Assembly (NCBI GenBank): GCA_900551385.1
Contig: URVS01000072.1
Span: 1 to 7,135 of the forward strand
Reading direction: 5' to 3'
DNA length: 7,135 bases
Source of the DNA: an uncultured Mollicutes bacterium
GTDB taxonomy: Bacteria; Bacillota_I; Bacilli_A; RFN20; CAG-449
The translations under genes were made by a program, and so were the position numbers. The notes under the pieces were generated by a model that saw nothing but the letters and a program-made list of their open reading frames with translations, ran no database searches and was not told the origin of the DNA. Position 1 is the stretch's first letter. Every line of letters starts with the position of its first letter. Below are positions 7,079 to 7,135 of this stretch, one piece after another.

Positions 7079-7135
7079 ATGCAATTATCTTTAAAGAAAG
7101 ATTGAGGCTTTTAACAGCCCCGAAATCAAAGTAGA
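7079..7135 (+). ncRNA. 5' end of an unidentified structured RNA or leader (continues past window)
   Basis: The first roughly 57 nt expected from the plus-strand promoter. It has locally higher G+C than its surroundings and nested pairing. A hairpin can form from 7087-7092 with 7097-7102. Alternatively CTTT (7089-7092) with AAAG (7128-7131), GATT (7100-7103) with AATC (7124-7127) and GGCT (7106-7109) with AGCC (7116-7119) form a longer stem capped by TTTAAC. All three reading frames are short. It ends in AAAGTAGA, faintly like the AGUA box at the start of a T-box leader. I cannot name the class, and the coding strand could also be a gene leader. Confidence 0.3.

Noticed and set aside
7079..7105. 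Leaderless ATG at the predicted plus-strand start, an eight-codon peptide MQLSLKKD then TGA
   Set aside because: Too short to support, no ribosome site, and the match to the start position is likely chance.
7011..7133. Minus-strand open frame of about 40 codons in another frame upstream of the recJ fragment, a possible frameshifted 5' part of recJ
   Set aside because: Its translation (FDFGAVKSLNLSLK ...) shows no RecJ linker or DHH motif, and the same bases form RNA-like hairpins, so a simple frameshift does not restore RecJ.

Overview
The window is AT-rich (roughly a quarter to a third G+C by eye). All its recognisable genes lie on the minus strand. It looks like a chromosomal segment from a low-GC, thin-walled or gut-type member of the Bacilli / Mycoplasmatota neighbourhood (Acholeplasma-, RF39- or Erysipelotrichia-like). 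The reasons are the very low GC, strong AAGGAG-type ribosome binding sites, a DUF3899 protein, and an oligopeptide ABC importer with oversized extracellular parts. The organism appears to use the standard genetic code: every tryptophan codon I checked is TGG and no gene reads through TGA. That argues against Mycoplasma/Spiroplasma proper. The taxon is inference.

Reading right to left, the direction of transcription: at the right edge (about 7044-7135) a near-consensus plus-strand promoter points out of the window, followed by a short stretch that folds as RNA. Back-to-back with it is a 251-codon fragment of recJ (6304-7059) that keeps only the C-terminal DHHA1 and OB-fold parts of the nuclease. 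Next comes a small three-helix membrane protein of the DUF3899 type (5855-6250). An AT-only-style terminator hairpin (5778-5834) closes that unit.

A new transcription unit then starts from a candidate promoter at 5748-5776. It runs through a roughly 150-nt leader holding a perfect 13-bp inverted repeat, then a large lipoprotein substrate-binding protein (oppA-like, 3017-5593). A 13-bp stem-loop (2980-3011) follows, then permease subunit oppB (1917-2954) and permease subunit oppC (1-1917, running off the left edge a few residues before its expected end). oppB and oppC overlap by one base (TAATG). ATPase genes oppD/oppF would be expected beyond the left edge, but none is visible.

Together oppA-oppB-oppC encode the extracellular receptor and the membrane channel of a family-5 (peptide/nickel/oligopeptide) importer. 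The stem-loop between oppA and oppB probably sets receptor-to-permease stoichiometry. The most unusual points are the roughly 340-residue extracellular insertion in OppC, the atypical domain order of the binding protein, and the decapitated recJ abutting an outward promoter and an unidentified structured RNA. I did not find a CRISPR array, transposase, tRNA or rRNA.
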